Position numbers and translations under genes: made by a program
Shown here: positions 1-8,425 of the stretch, piece after piece
Numbering within the stretch: position 1 is the first letter of the stretch
Layout: each line of letters opens with the position of its first letter
Source of the DNA: Pleomorphomonas sp. T1.2MG-36
GTDB lineage: Bacteria; Pseudomonadota; Alphaproteobacteria; Rhizobiales; Pleomorphomonadaceae
Direction of reading: 5' to 3'
Length of the DNA stretch: 64,000 bases
Assembly (NCBI RefSeq): GCF_950100655.1
Contig: NZ_CATNLY010000034.1
Location: 248,001-312,000, forward strand
The notes under the pieces: model-generated
Database searches by the model: none
Told to the model about the DNA's origin: nothing
The model's input: only the letters and a program-made list of their open reading frames with translations

Positions 1-1070
1 CTGACCGGCGCTCCCGCCGCGTTGAGCGCATGCACCACCGCGCGGCTTTCCGACGTCGGATACAGCCAGTCGGACGTGAACGACAGCACGCAAAAGCGCG
101 TCTTCGTACCCTTGAAGACGTTGGCCAGAACGCCCCCGTGGTCGGCTGCGAGATCGAAATAGTCGGTGGCGCGGGTGACGTAGAGATAGGAGTTGGCGTC
201 GAAGCGATCGACGAAGGTCATGCCCTGATGGCGAAGATAGCTTTCGATCTGGAAGTCCGCGTCGAAGCCGAAGGCCAGGGCGTCGCGATCCTGAAGGTTG
301 CGGCCGAACTTCTGGTGCAGCGACTGGTCGGACATGTAGGTGATGTGGGCGGCCATGCGCGCAACGGCGAGGCCCTTCTTGGGGTTGCGCCCAGCCTCGA
401 GATAGCGACCGCCGCACCAGTCGGGATCGGCCATCACCGCCTGCCGCCCCACTTCGTGAAAAGCGATGTTCTGCGAGGAATGGCGGTAGCTGGTGGCGAT
501 CGCCACCACCGAGAACACCCGGTCCGGATAGCTCGCCGCCCATTGCAGCGCCTGCATGCCGCCCATGGAACCGCCAACCACCGCGAACAGCTTGTCGATG
601 CCCAGCCCGGTGACCAGCATGGCCTGCGCGCGGACCATATCGGCTATGGTCACCACCGGCAGGTCGAGGCCATAGGGGCGGCCGGTGTCCGGGTTGGTGC
701 TGGCCGGCCCGGTGGTGCCGAGGCAGCCGCCGAGCACGTTGGAAGAGATGACGAAGAAGCGGTCGGTATCTATCGGCTTGCCAGAACCGACCATCAGCGT
801 CCACCAGCCCGGCTTGCCGGTTACCGGATTGGTGCTGGCGACATGTTGGTCGCCGGTCAGCGCATGGCAGATCAGGATGGCGTTGGAGCGATCCGCGTTC
901 AGCTCGCCATAGGTCTGGTAGGCGATCTGCCAGGGCGCGATCGCCGGGCCGGCGTCAAGCGTCAGCGGCGCATCCGTGCCGAAACGCATGACGAGGCTCG
1001 AAGGGTTGTCGGCCTCGGTGCGACGCAGGCTGGCCTGCGCGTCGGTCTCGGTAAGGGGGGCGTCCTGCAT
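1..1070 (-). CDS. metX: homoserine O-acetyltransferase MetX (3' end cut by window start)
   Basis: MetX transfers an acetyl group from acetyl-CoA to homoserine in the cytoplasm, the committing step of methionine synthesis by direct sulfhydrylation. The reverse strand reads [12 protein letters not shown], then family landmarks such as [47 protein letters not shown] and [10 protein letters not shown]; near the window edge it reads [16 protein letters not shown], close to the usual C-terminal region. It is an alpha/beta-hydrolase fold enzyme. The frame is still open at base 1, so the last residues lie outside. The start at 1070 gives an N-terminus as long as Brucella MetX as I recall it; an in-frame ATG at 1112 is the alternative. 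Many Hyphomicrobiales carry metW downstream, which would be outside the window. Confidence 0.93.
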   Translation of the reverse strand, partial: MQDAPLTETDAQASLRRTEADNPSSLVMRFGTDAPLTLDAGPAIAPWQIAYQTYGELNADRSNAILICHALTGDQHVASTNPVTGKPGWWTLMVGSGKPIDTDRFFVISSNVLGGCLGTTGPASTNPDTGRPYGLDLPVVTIADMVRAQAMLVTGLGIDKLFAVVGGSMGGMQALQWAASYPDRVFSVVAIATSYRHSSQNIAFHEVGRQAVMADPDWCGGRYLEAGRNPKKGLAVARMAAHITYMSDQSLHQKFGRNLQDRDALAFGFDADFQIESYLRHQGMTFVDRFDANSYLYVTRATDYFDLAADHGGVLANVFKGTKTRFCVLSFTSDWLYPTSESRAVVHALNAAGAPV

Positions 1071-1135
1071 CGTCACGTCAACATCCGGCAGCGTCCGGAC
1101 GGCACGCGCCATGCCCGCCGCCACGAAGGTGGTTA

Positions 1136-1164
1136 GCTATCGGAACGGGGACGCCAAATGTCAA
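1136..1164 (-). promoter_or_regulatory. possible sigma70 promoter of metX
   Basis: On the reverse strand a perfect TTGACA (1159-1164) is followed after 17 bases by GATAGC (1136-1141). This would start transcription near 1129, just ahead of metX. The -10 is weak. A small CCAC-CTTC-GTGG hairpin follows. No convincing SAM-II riboswitch was recognised in the short gap to the upstream gene. Confidence 0.35.
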
Positions 1165-1189
1165 GAAAATCGGTCGACCCTGCCGAGCA

Positions 1190-1612
1190 TCAGCCGCCGC
1201 GACGGATGGCGCGAACCATGTCGCGAGCCCAGATCTTGGCGGCTTGCTGGTCCTCCGCTCCGAGGGGACCGCAATCTCGCTCGAAGTTGCCGCGATCCTC
1301 GTCGGGGACCGGCCTCTCGCCGATCGCCGCCACGACGATACGCAGGGCACAGGACCGGACGGGGTCGACCTTGAAGGCGCCATAGCAGCCGTCGGCGAGA
1401 CAGAAAGCGAAGTTCCTCAGCGAGGGAAGATCGCCCGAAAGCGCCTTCGGCCACTGCGGTGCCAGCGCCGCCTGCTGGCCGGGACAGGCCGCGTTACCCG
1501 ACGCGGCGCAGTCGGCCAGGAGGTCGGCATACTCTGGCACGCCATCGGCGGCCAAGGCCGGCGAGCCGCCCGCCGAGATCGCGAGAAAGAGAGCGAGAGA
1601 CAGCACACGCAT
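1190..1612 (-). CDS. small secreted hypothetical protein, cysteine-containing
   Basis: A 140-residue protein that begins MRVLSLALFLAISAGGSPALA, a clear Sec signal peptide with an AxA cleavage site, so it is probably periplasmic. The mature part holds cysteines in CAASGNAAC, FAFCLADGCYGAF, VRSCALRIV and FERDCGPLG, an even number that suggests disulfides. The FAFCLADGC..VDPVRSCALRIVVAA block resembles uncharacterised secreted proteins I recall from Rhizobiales; no function is assigned. GGAG six bases before the ATG supports start 1612 over an upstream in-frame codon at 1660. It lies upstream of metX on the same strand, with 119 bases between. Confidence 0.72.
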   Translation of the reverse strand: MRVLSLALFLAISAGGSPALAADGVPEYADLLADCAASGNAACPGQQAALAPQWPKALSGDLPSLRNFAFCLADGCYGAFKVDPVRSCALRIVVAAIGERPVPDEDRGNFERDCGPLGAEDQQAAKIWARDMVRAIRRGG

Positions 1613-1755
1613 GAGACGCTCCGGAGCGCCGATCAGTCCCGAGGGCGGCCAACCGGGCACTTCGAATTATTTGCCCGAGCTCCGCTTCATGCACAAGATG
1701 GCCCTTCAGCCCGCCAAGAAGGAGGACCGGCGACCTTTGAGGGGCAGCGACGCGT

Positions 1756-2868
1756 TCAGGCCGGCGCGACGCTTTCCTCGACCTTAGCTCCCATGTCGCT
1801 GAGATTGCCGAAGAACACGTCGGGGTCGACGTAGAGCCCCTGCGGCAATAGACCGGGGCGGCGCTTGCCACGGATCATCTCCCTGACGCAGGCCGCGGCG
1901 GCGATGGCCGTCAGTTCGTAGGGATCGTCGTGACTGACGCGGAGCCGGACGGCGACGGGAGCGCCGTCGCGCGTTCCCCGGCCATCGCAGACCAGCACCG
2001 TCCATTCCTCGTGCCGCGTCCTGCGCTTCAGTGCGGCGAAGAAGCCGGCGGCGGCGAGACGACGAAGCGGCGGCAGCGATGCCGCCAGCATGGCGATCGG
2101 CAGGGCTACATAGTCGACGGCCGGTCCGAAGCCGCCGATGTAGAAGCCGGTATCCTGAAGTGGGGGCAACCTGTCGGGCAGGGAGCGCAACTCCTCGATC
2201 CCCATGGCGATCGTCTGCCGCCGCCCCAGAGGAGGACCGAAATCGAAGTCGCGGGCGTTGCGCCAGCTCCGCACCCAGCGGCCGTCCCGGAAGACGCTGG
2301 GATCCATCTCCCGGAGTTCGCCGATGAAATCTTCAGCCGCGCCGGGGCCGAAGCTCAGGCGCGACCAATCGACATTGAAGCTGGCATAGACCGGAGCGTG
2401 GGTGAGCTCGATGCCAGCCGACAGCCGCCGGATCATCGCGGCAGGCAGCCCGGGATGGAAACCGCCGTCGCTGACGAACTGCAAGCCATGCCGGAGGATG
2501 TCGGCCTCGTTCGCCCGGAGCGCCTTCCACTTGGCCGCCGATGACAGGTGGATGTCGAAATAATCGATGCCGAGCCGCAGCGCCGCGCTTGCCACGGTCG
2601 GCGCATTGCGCGTCGCCGATGTGGCGGACACCACGAGGTCGACGCCCGATAGCGCCGAGAGAAGGCCGGCACCGTCCGAACTGTCGGCGCGAATGCCGAC
2701 CAGCGGCGCGCCGGTCTCCGCCGCGATCCGGGCCGCGGCGTCATCCACCGCCGCCTTGTTGCGGCCCATCAGGCGTAAATCGCAATCGCCGCCCCGGGCA
2801 AGCAGACGCGCCAGACGCCGGCCGGTATTGCCGGCGCCGCCCAGGATGGCGATGGTCGCCCGTCCCAT
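1756..2868 (-). CDS. saccharopine dehydrogenase-like NAD(P)-binding protein
   Basis: A 370-residue cytoplasmic protein starting MGRATIAILGGAGNTGRRLA, a Rossmann fold with a glycine-rich GGAGNTG nucleotide-binding loop. VDLVVSATSATRNAPTVASA and a middle part with FVSDGGFHPGLPAAMIRRL match the saccharopine reductase / trans-acting enoyl reductase-like family. The substrate is unknown; in bacteria these enzymes act on varied amino- or keto-compounds. GGGGGA four bases before the ATG at 2868 makes this start much better than the codon at 2919. It sits between the small secreted protein and gluQRS on the same strand. Confidence 0.75.
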   Translation of the reverse strand: MGRATIAILGGAGNTGRRLARLLARGGDCDLRLMGRNKAAVDDAAARIAAETGAPLVGIRADSSDGAGLLSALSGVDLVVSATSATRNAPTVASAALRLGIDYFDIHLSSAAKWKALRANEADILRHGLQFVSDGGFHPGLPAAMIRRLSAGIELTHAPVYASFNVDWSRLSFGPGAAEDFIGELREMDPSVFRDGRWVRSWRNARDFDFGPPLGRRQTIAMGIEELRSLPDRLPPLQDTGFYIGGFGPAVDYVALPIAMLAASLPPLRRLAAAGFFAALKRRTRHEEWTVLVCDGRGTRDGAPVAVRLRVSHDDPYELTAIAAAACVREMIRGKRRPGLLPQGLYVDPDVFFGNLSDMGAKVEESVAPA

Positions 2869-2928
2869 GAAATCCCCCAACCGGCGCGTGCCGCCGCTTC
2901 GGCGGGAGTCTGAGCGCATCGCGCCCTG

Positions 2929-3840
2929 TCAGCGAGACGGGTGACTACTTAGGGGTGCTGCCGGCGCGAGCCCCACCATGCGCCTGATGTCGGCGACGGT
3001 GGCGCCCGTCGCCCGCAAATCCGCCAATCCGGCCGACCCCCTGGATTTCGACAGCTTGCGACCATCGGCATCGACGATCAGGCGATGGTGATGATAGTGC
3101 GGCTCCGGCAGCCCGAGCAGCCGTTGCAACAGGCGATGCACGGCGGTGGCGAAGTAAAGGTCGCGGCCGCGCACCACGTCGGTCACCCCCTGCAATGCAT
3201 CGTCGACGACCACCGCGAGATGGTAGGCGGCCGGCGTGAACTTGCCGGCCAGCACGATGTCGCCCCAGGCGGCGGGATCGGCGGCAATCGATTCGCTCTC
3301 ACCGTGGAGACGGTCGCCGAACTCCTCCCAGGACAGTGGGCCGGCAAGGCGGACCGCCTTCGCCATGTCGAGCCGCACCGCGTGGGGCGCCTGGCTTGCA
3401 CCGGAGGCATCCGTTTCGCCGGAGGCGCGCTCGCGATCGATCCCTGGATAGAGCGGCGCACCGTCGGGGTCGCGCGGCCATGGCCGACCGCTTCGCGCCT
3501 CCTCCATCCGAATCGCGGCGGTGATTTCCGTGCGGCTCAGGGACGAGCGATAGACGAGCCCGAGCGCAGCCAGCCGATCTAGGGCGGCAGCGTAATCGTC
3601 GGCATGCTCCGATTGTCGGCGAACGGGCCGCTCATAGGCGATACCGAGCCAGTCGAGATCGTCGAGGATGGCGCGTTCGTGCTCGGGGCGGGCTCGGGTG
3701 ACATCGACGTCCTCGATGCGGACCAGCATGCGGCCACCGCTTTCGGCAGCCATGTCGGCATTCAGAAGCGCCGACAGGGCGTGGCCGAGGTGCAGCGGCC
3801 CGTTGGGCGACGGCGCGAAACGGAAGACGGGAACGGTCAT
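2929..3840 (-). CDS. gluQRS: glutamyl-Q tRNA(Asp) synthetase
   Basis: GluQRS is a truncated class I GluRS paralogue that attaches glutamate to queuosine in the anticodon of tRNA(Asp). The 303 residues match its length: FRFAPSPNGPLHLGHALSAL holds the HIGH-type motif near residues 17-20, RIEDVDVTRARPEHE and DWLGI follow, and GRKLSKSRG is the KMSKS-type loop. There is no anticodon-binding domain. The zinc site of the E. coli enzyme is missing: the CxC position reads YRSSLSRTEI and the later Cys position reads YPGIDR. Catalysis may not need the zinc, but this is a visible divergence. It is divergent from the AlkA gene, 105 bases away. Confidence 0.9.
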   Translation of the reverse strand: MTVPVFRFAPSPNGPLHLGHALSALLNADMAAESGGRMLVRIEDVDVTRARPEHERAILDDLDWLGIAYERPVRRQSEHADDYAAALDRLAALGLVYRSSLSRTEITAAIRMEEARSGRPWPRDPDGAPLYPGIDRERASGETDASGASQAPHAVRLDMAKAVRLAGPLSWEEFGDRLHGESESIAADPAAWGDIVLAGKFTPAAYHLAVVVDDALQGVTDVVRGRDLYFATAVHRLLQRLLGLPEPHYHHHRLIVDADGRKLSKSRGSAGLADLRATGATVADIRRMVGLAPAAPLSSHPSR

Positions 3841-3945
3841 GTCTCAACAGAGTTTGCAAGCTGTCCGGCTCTGCTGCCGGGTTCTGGCGGGCTGGACAGT
3901 ATACGCTCCGAATGTTGAAGTCTCGTGCCGAAGGAGGACCTCACG

Positions 3946-4587
3946 ATGCGCCTCATCCTGACCGAAACCGACATGATCGAGGGCCTCGAATACCTTCAGC
4001 GAGCCGACCCCCGCCTCGTACCGGTTGTGGAGATGGCCGGTCCCGTCGGCATCCGCTATCGTCCGCCCGGCTTCGAGGGTATAGCCCGCATCGTCATGGG
4101 ACAGCAGTTGTCGGTGGCGAGCGCCGACGCCATCTGGGGCCGGTTCGAGGGGCTGCTCGGCGAGGCGACGGCCGAGAACTACCTCCGCCAGAGCGAAGAA
4201 GCCCTGCGCGCCGCCGGCCTGTCGGGCGGCAAGATCAAGACGCTCAATGCTCTCGCGGAAGCCGCCGCCGGCGGCCTGGACCTGGAGGGCCTCGCCGCCG
4301 AGCCGGCGGAAATAGCCACCGAGAAACTGACGGCGATCCACGGCATCGGTCGCTGGACGGCAGAAATCTTCCTGCTGTTCTGCGCCCGCCATGCCGACGT
4401 GCTGCCGGCCGGCGACCTCGCGCTGCAAGTGGCGGCCGCCGAGGCACTGGCGCTGGAGGGGCGACCCAGCGAAAAGGAATTGCGGGCGATATCAGAGCTT
4501 TGGTCGCCCTGGCGCGGCGTTGCGGCAAAACTGCTTTGGGCCTATTACAAAACGATGCGGCAGGGTAGGAACGTCCTCCCGGTCTGA
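3946..4587 (+). CDS. DNA-3-methyladenine glycosylase II (AlkA-like, HhH-GPD)
   Basis: A 213-residue base-excision-repair glycosylase that removes alkylated bases from DNA. IARIVMGQQLSVASADAIW opens the HhH-GPD domain. LTAIHGIGRWTAEIFLLFC is the helix-hairpin-helix, and DVLPAGDLALQ carries the catalytic Asp of the LPAGD-type motif. The length fits the short alphaproteobacterial AlkA without the N-terminal TBP-like domain. AAGGAGG eight bases before the ATG at 3946 sets the start and rules out the in-frame codon at 3925. Together with the following hydrolase, 20 bases downstream, it probably forms a short operon. Confidence 0.88.
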   Translation: MRLILTETDMIEGLEYLQRADPRLVPVVEMAGPVGIRYRPPGFEGIARIVMGQQLSVASADAIWGRFEGLLGEATAENYLRQSEEALRAAGLSGGKIKTLNALAEAAAGGLDLEGLAAEPAEIATEKLTAIHGIGRWTAEIFLLFCARHADVLPAGDLALQVAAAEALALEGRPSEKELRAISELWSPWRGVAAKLLWAYYKTMRQGRNVLPV

Positions 4588-4607
4588 ACCGATCCCGGAG
4601 AAGCTCC

Positions 4608-5276
4608 ATGACTGAAATCGACGGCCCACGCCTTGAACCGGCAAGCGGCAAGGCCGACGCCCTCGTCGTCCTTCTGCACGGTTACGGCGCCAACGGAGAG
4701 GATCTCTACGACATCGCCGAGAGCTGGGCGCCCTTCCTGCCGGATGCCGCGTTTGTCTCGCCGCATGCGCCGCAGGCCTGCCCGATGGTGCCGGGCGGGC
4801 GGCAGTGGTTCCCGCTGACCATGCGCGACGATGCCGAGCGCTGGAGCGGCGTTCTCGCCGCCGGGCCGGCTCTCGATCACTTCCTGGATACCGAGCTGGA
4901 GCGCTGGGGCGTATTGGCCGACCGCCTCGTGCTGGTCGGCTTCAGCCAGGGCACCATGATGGCGCTGCACGTCGGCCTGAGGCGCAAGCTGGCGCCGGCG
5001 CTGATCGTCGGCTACTCGGGCTACCTTGCCGGCGCCGATCATCTCGACGAGATTTCCGCCAAGCCGAAAGTGCTGCTCGTCCACGGCACCGCCGATCAGG
5101 TCCTGCCCGTCGACAGCAGCCGCACCGCCGCCGCCGCGCTCACCGCCGCTGGGCTGCCGGTGTCGCTGCACCTTTCGCCCGGCCTTGGCCACGGCATCGA
5201 CAGGATGGGGCTCGTTCTCGGCCTCAGGACCATTGCCGAGGCGCTCGGCGTCGATCTTCCCAGTGGCGCTCGCTGA
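4608..5276 (+). CDS. alpha/beta hydrolase, carboxylesterase/phospholipase family (YpfH-like)
   Basis: A 222-residue cytoplasmic serine hydrolase. VVLLHGYGANGEDLYDIAESW is the oxyanion-hole region, GFSQGTMMALHVG holds the nucleophile Ser in GxSxG, VHGTADQVLPV holds the Asp, and LGHGID holds the His, giving a complete catalytic triad. The family hydrolyses short acyl esters or lysophospholipids; the natural substrate cannot be read here. GGAGAAG lies upstream of the ATG. It follows the AlkA gene by 20 bases and is likely co-transcribed with it. Confidence 0.85.
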   Translation: MTEIDGPRLEPASGKADALVVLLHGYGANGEDLYDIAESWAPFLPDAAFVSPHAPQACPMVPGGRQWFPLTMRDDAERWSGVLAAGPALDHFLDTELERWGVLADRLVLVGFSQGTMMALHVGLRRKLAPALIVGYSGYLAGADHLDEISAKPKVLLVHGTADQVLPVDSSRTAAAALTAAGLPVSLHLSPGLGHGIDRMGLVLGLRTIAEALGVDLPSGAR

Positions 5277-5371
5277 CGAACTGTGCATCACGGCGATCGC
5301 CACCCATTGACGGATTGAGCCCTCCTCCCAACTACGCGAATATGCGGAGGGTGGCTTTGCCAGGAGGCAGC

Positions 5372-5953
5372 ATGGTTCGGCTCAATCGCATCTATACCCG
5401 TACCGGCGACGACGGTTCGAGCGGTCTTTCAACCGGCGAACGCCGGCTGAAGAACGATGTGCGCTTCGACGCGATCGGCAGTGTCGACGAGACGAACGCG
5501 GCCATCGGCGTCGCCCGCCTGCATGTCGACGAGTATCCCGACCTCGATCTGATGCTCGGCGCCATCCAGAACGACCTGTTCGATCTCGGGGCCGACCTCG
5601 CAACGCCGGAAGCGGACGAGCCGCCGGCCTTCGAGCCATTGCGCATCCTGCCCGTTCAGGTCGAGCGGCTGGAAAAGGAAATCGATTATCTGAACCGCAG
5701 CCTCGCGCCGCTCACCACCTTCGTTCTGCCGGGGGGCAGCGCCGCCGCAGCCCACCTGCACGTGGCGCGCACCGTCTGTCGGCGGGCCGAGCGGGTGACG
5801 GTGACGCTTGCCCAGACGGCCGGCGAGCCGGTCAATCCGGAGGCGGTTCGCTATCTCAATCGCCTGTCCGATTTCCTGTTCGTAGCCAGCCGCTGGGCCA
5901 ATGATCTCGGCGGCCGCGACGTGCTGTGGGTACCCGGCCAGAACAGGGAGTGA
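5372..5953 (+). CDS. cob(I)alamin adenosyltransferase, PduO type
   Basis: A 193-residue ATP:cob(I)alamin adenosyltransferase that makes adenosylcobalamin in the cytoplasm. Family motifs are TRTGDDGSSGL (ATP binding, near the N-terminus), SVDETNAAIG, CRRAERVTVTLA and YLNRLSDFLFVASRWAN. The length is typical of the PduO trimeric type. The ATG at 5372 has CAGGAGG six bases upstream; a much longer in-frame extension overlapping the hydrolase gene is rejected. I see no cobalamin riboswitch in the 95-base gap upstream. In many Hyphomicrobiales this gene is close to etfBA, which here is some 30 kb away. Confidence 0.92.
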   Translation: MVRLNRIYTRTGDDGSSGLSTGERRLKNDVRFDAIGSVDETNAAIGVARLHVDEYPDLDLMLGAIQNDLFDLGADLATPEADEPPAFEPLRILPVQVERLEKEIDYLNRSLAPLTTFVLPGGSAAAAHLHVARTVCRRAERVTVTLAQTAGEPVNPEAVRYLNRLSDFLFVASRWANDLGGRDVLWVPGQNRE

Positions 5954-5961
5954 CGCCGAAC

Positions 5962-6351
5962 TCAGGCGATCTTTTCGGTGGCGGGGCGCCCGACCAGCGC
6001 CCGCGCCACGGCGGTGCGGATCTCGGCGAGCGTGAACGGTTTTGAAACGACGTCGCTGACCAGGCTCTCGAGACCGAAGGCGCGCTCGCGCTGGTCTGCG
6101 AAGCCCGTCATCAGCAGGATCGAGAGCTTGGGATAGTCGCGCGCAACGGCCAATGCCAGGGCGATGCCGTCCATGACCGGCATCATGATGTCGGACAGCA
6201 ACAGCTCGAATTCGCCCCGCCGAGCCGTGAGAATCTCCAGCGCGATGCCGCCATCTTCGGCTTCGGTGATCTCATGGCCGTCGAGTTCCAATGCCCTCTT
6301 CACGAAGGCCCGTACCGACTCGTCGTCCTCAGTCAGCAGAATGCGCGCCAT
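5962..6351 (-). CDS. cpdR: single-domain response regulator, CpdR-like
   Basis: A 129-residue stand-alone receiver domain. ILLTEDDESVRAFV holds the acidic pocket (D9, D10), LLLSDIMMPVMDGI holds the phospho-acceptor D54, LLMTGFADQ the conserved Thr, and VSKPFTLAEI the conserved Lys. There is no output domain. The start MARILLTEDDESVRAFVKRAL and the ITGF-like block match CpdR, which in Caulobacter and rhizobia primes ClpXP for CtrA degradation and so links to cell-cycle control. CpdR is my best match, but another single-domain CheY-like regulator is possible. It follows hpt on the same strand after an 86-base gap. Confidence 0.75.
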   Translation of the reverse strand: MARILLTEDDESVRAFVKRALELDGHEITEAEDGGIALEILTARRGEFELLLSDIMMPVMDGIALALAVARDYPKLSILLMTGFADQRERAFGLESLVSDVVSKPFTLAEIRTAVARALVGRPATEKIA

Positions 6352-6437
6352 TGCCGCCCTCCGGGCACTCCCGTTGGAATCGAAACAATTTCGATAGATT
6401 GTTGCACAACTGGACTAAGGGTACCAGATGCATGCAC

Positions 6438-6968
6438 TCAATCGGTGACGACGCCGACGAAGGGCAACTCGCGGTAGGCGTGGGCGGCATCCATGCCGTA
6501 GCCGACCACGAACACATCGGCACAGGAGAAGCCGACGATATCGGCCTCGATAGCGGCCTTGCGCTTGCCCGGCTTGTCGAGCAGGACCGCCACCTTGACT
6601 TCCTTGGCACCCCGATCCTCGGTAAGGCGGCGGGCGAAGGCCAAGGTCCGGCCCGATTCCAGAATGTCGTCGATGATCAGCACCGAACGGCCGGCGACGT
6701 CGGTATCGATGTCGCGGATGATCTTGACGATGCCGGACGACGTGGTGCCGGTGCCGTAGCTCGACAGCATCATGAACTCCACCTGCGGCGCGAGGCCCTC
6801 GCGGTGCAGGGCGCGCAGGAGATCTGCGGCGAACATGAAGCTGCCCTTAAGGATGGCGATCACCATCAGATCTTCGGGTCGAGCGGCGGCGATCTCTTTG
6901 GCTATGGCGTCGACGCGCGCGGCGATCGTCTCTTCCGAAAATAGCACGTCGATGGTCTTGCCCGTCAT
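6438..6968 (-). CDS. hpt: hypoxanthine phosphoribosyltransferase
   Basis: A 176-residue purine salvage enzyme that joins hypoxanthine (and often guanine) with PRPP to give IMP or GMP. The PRPP loop is SVLIIDDILESGRTLAFA, the purine-binding lysine lies in VAVLLDKPGKRKA, and ADVFVVGYGMDAAHAYRELPFVGVV is the typical C-terminus of bacterial HPRT. The ATG at 6968 has AGGAG upstream; a long in-frame extension to 7220 has no family similarity and is left out. Located between the zinc-ribbon protein gene and the cpdR-like gene, all on the reverse strand. Confidence 0.93.
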   Translation of the reverse strand: MTGKTIDVLFSEETIAARVDAIAKEIAAARPEDLMVIAILKGSFMFAADLLRALHREGLAPQVEFMMLSSYGTGTTSSGIVKIIRDIDTDVAGRSVLIIDDILESGRTLAFARRLTEDRGAKEVKVAVLLDKPGKRKAAIEADIVGFSCADVFVVGYGMDAAHAYRELPFVGVVTD

Positions 6969-7080
6969 CCCGGTCTCCTCTGAGGTCGCGACGGTCGATG
7001 AGCCCAGATCCACCGCGGACCGGCAAAGGCGCGCATCCAGAACCGTCGCAGAGCCCCGGCCGCTTTCGCGCGGAGCTATA

Positions 7081-8088
7081 TTACGGCTGACGCTGGTCTG
7101 TAAACCGCACTTCCACGGTGACCGACGCTTCTGGAGGCGCCAGCAAGCGTGTCTTGAAATGGACCTTGCCCATCTGGTCGATGCTGAGCTGCGGCAGAGC
7201 GTAGTTCCAGGCATAGACATCGCGGCCGGTCGACGACTTGAGGCTGACGCGAACCGCCGGCAAGCTCTTGGACTCGCTGTCGAGGTTGATGATGTCGCCC
7301 TCCACCACCAACACCGGCGTCGACCCGTCCATCTCCTGGCGGGCCGTGACGTTCTGGAAGTCGAGGCCGCGCAGGTTCACCTTCAGGCCGATCAACTCGT
7401 AGATTCCTGCCAGATCCGGCAGAGTGGCCACGATCTTCTCGCGACCGACCACCCCGATCACGCAGAACATGACCAGGAATCCGATCAGCAGCACCGAGGC
7501 GACCGGCGTCGACAGATGCCGATCGATCATCACGATGGTCGAAGCACCGCGCCGCGCCGTCTTGCCGCGCGGCTTGCGGCGACGCTCCTCGAATCCGGCC
7601 GGCGGCGCCTCGATGGTCGGCGAGACCTCGGCGACGTCGGGAGGCGTCTCTCCCTCCTCCGGCGCCGCCGTCTCGTTTGTGGGCGAGGCGAACAGATCGT
7701 CGACCGCCGATTGGTCGTTTCCGCTTTCGGTTTCCTCCGGAGGCGTGTCGTCAGAGGGGGGGTCCTCATCGGGACCCGAGGCAAACAGGTCGTCGATCGC
7801 CGACTGATCGTTGCCGTCGTCCTCGGCTTCAGGTTCCGTCTCGGCGTCGAAGGCGCTCTCCGGTCCGCTGCCGGCAATGGCATCGCGCCACTCGTCCTCG
7901 CTCGGCTCCGGGCCGTCGCTGTCCGTCCGTGGCGACGGAACGCTGGCGATCGGCGCCTCCGGGTAGTCGTTGGGCGTGGCGTGCCAGACGGTGCCGCAAC
8001 GGGCGCAGCGCACTTTGCGGCCAGTGACGCCGAGCGTACCGTCGGCGATCTGATACCCCGTCTCGCAGGCGGGGCAGACAATTCTCAT
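7081..8088 (-). CDS. MJ0042-type zinc-ribbon membrane protein with DUF3426-like C-terminus
   Basis: A 335-residue protein. It begins MRIVCPACETGYQIADGTLG, followed by VRCARCGTVWHA, a CxxC..CxxC zinc ribbon of the MJ0042 type. A long acidic, proline-rich linker holds two copies of a DQSA(I/V)DDLFAS motif, near residues 94-104 and 125-135. One membrane helix (VASVLLIGFLVMFCVIGVVG) precedes a C-terminal beta-rich domain of DUF3426/FxLYD style with VLVVEGDIINLDSESKSLP. The likely topology is a cytoplasmic ribbon and linker with a periplasmic C-domain. The family often neighbours ftsE in Hyphomicrobiales, as here. Start 8088 has a purine-rich GGGCCGAAG upstream. Function unknown. Confidence 0.82.
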   Translation of the reverse strand: MRIVCPACETGYQIADGTLGVTGRKVRCARCGTVWHATPNDYPEAPIASVPSPRTDSDGPEPSEDEWRDAIAGSGPESAFDAETEPEAEDDGNDQSAIDDLFASGPDEDPPSDDTPPEETESGNDQSAVDDLFASPTNETAAPEEGETPPDVAEVSPTIEAPPAGFEERRRKPRGKTARRGASTIVMIDRHLSTPVASVLLIGFLVMFCVIGVVGREKIVATLPDLAGIYELIGLKVNLRGLDFQNVTARQEMDGSTPVLVVEGDIINLDSESKSLPAVRVSLKSSTGRDVYAWNYALPQLSIDQMGKVHFKTRLLAPPEASVTVEVRFTDQRQP

Positions 8089-8425
8089 CTTCGGCCCCCG
8101 ATTGGCCGCCAGCCGGATTCCCTGAAGGGAGGCGAACGGCACGCCTCCCGCACCGCCGCGGCGGCTTTTCCAAGGGATGGCTTCTACATGCTTAATGAAA
8201 CGTTAAGGACAACCGCCGCAACATCAATTATGAGGTCAGGACAACACAAGATGCCGTAAAGAGGCTTCAGGCGCCGGTAGGTGCGGCGCACAACGCGCAA
8301 TTCGGGCGAGACTTCGCCTTGAACTGCGTCGAGCCAAACGGGAGCGGGCTTGTCGACGACTGAGGCGAAAACGATGGCTCCACCGACGCCATTGGACAAC
8401 GAGACACAAAGGTGAGGCGCGGCCG
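8089..8425. other. 337-bp intergenic region between the zinc-ribbon gene and ftsE
   Basis: A divergent intergenic region. It is visibly less GC-rich around 8185-8250 and holds a CtrA-type site (separate entry). A 71-codon open frame on the reverse strand (8184-8399) has no family features or ribosome binding site and is not called. Promoters for both flanking genes are expected here. Confidence 0.5.
8192..8206. promoter_or_regulatory. CtrA-type binding site (TTAA-N7-TTAA)
   Basis: TTAATGAAACGTTAA matches the full CtrA site TTAA-N7-TTAA exactly. It lies about 100 bases upstream of the zinc-ribbon gene start and 220 bases upstream of ftsE. CtrA is the essential cell-cycle regulator of alphaproteobacteria. 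The match is by eye and unproven. Confidence 0.45.

Noticed and set aside
1070..1190. Possible SAM-II riboswitch before metX
   Set aside because: GATTT and AGCTAA occur in the right order, but the P1 stem and pseudoknot cannot be drawn convincingly in the short gap; a promoter explains the region better.
5277..5371. Possible cobalamin riboswitch before the adenosyltransferase gene
   Set aside because: No conserved B12-box core was seen in the 95-base gap; only a loose CCCTCC/GGAGGG hairpin is present.
8184..8399. 71-codon open frame on the reverse strand upstream of ftsE
   Set aside because: No ribosome binding site, no known family, and it overlaps the CtrA site and AT-rich promoter-like DNA.
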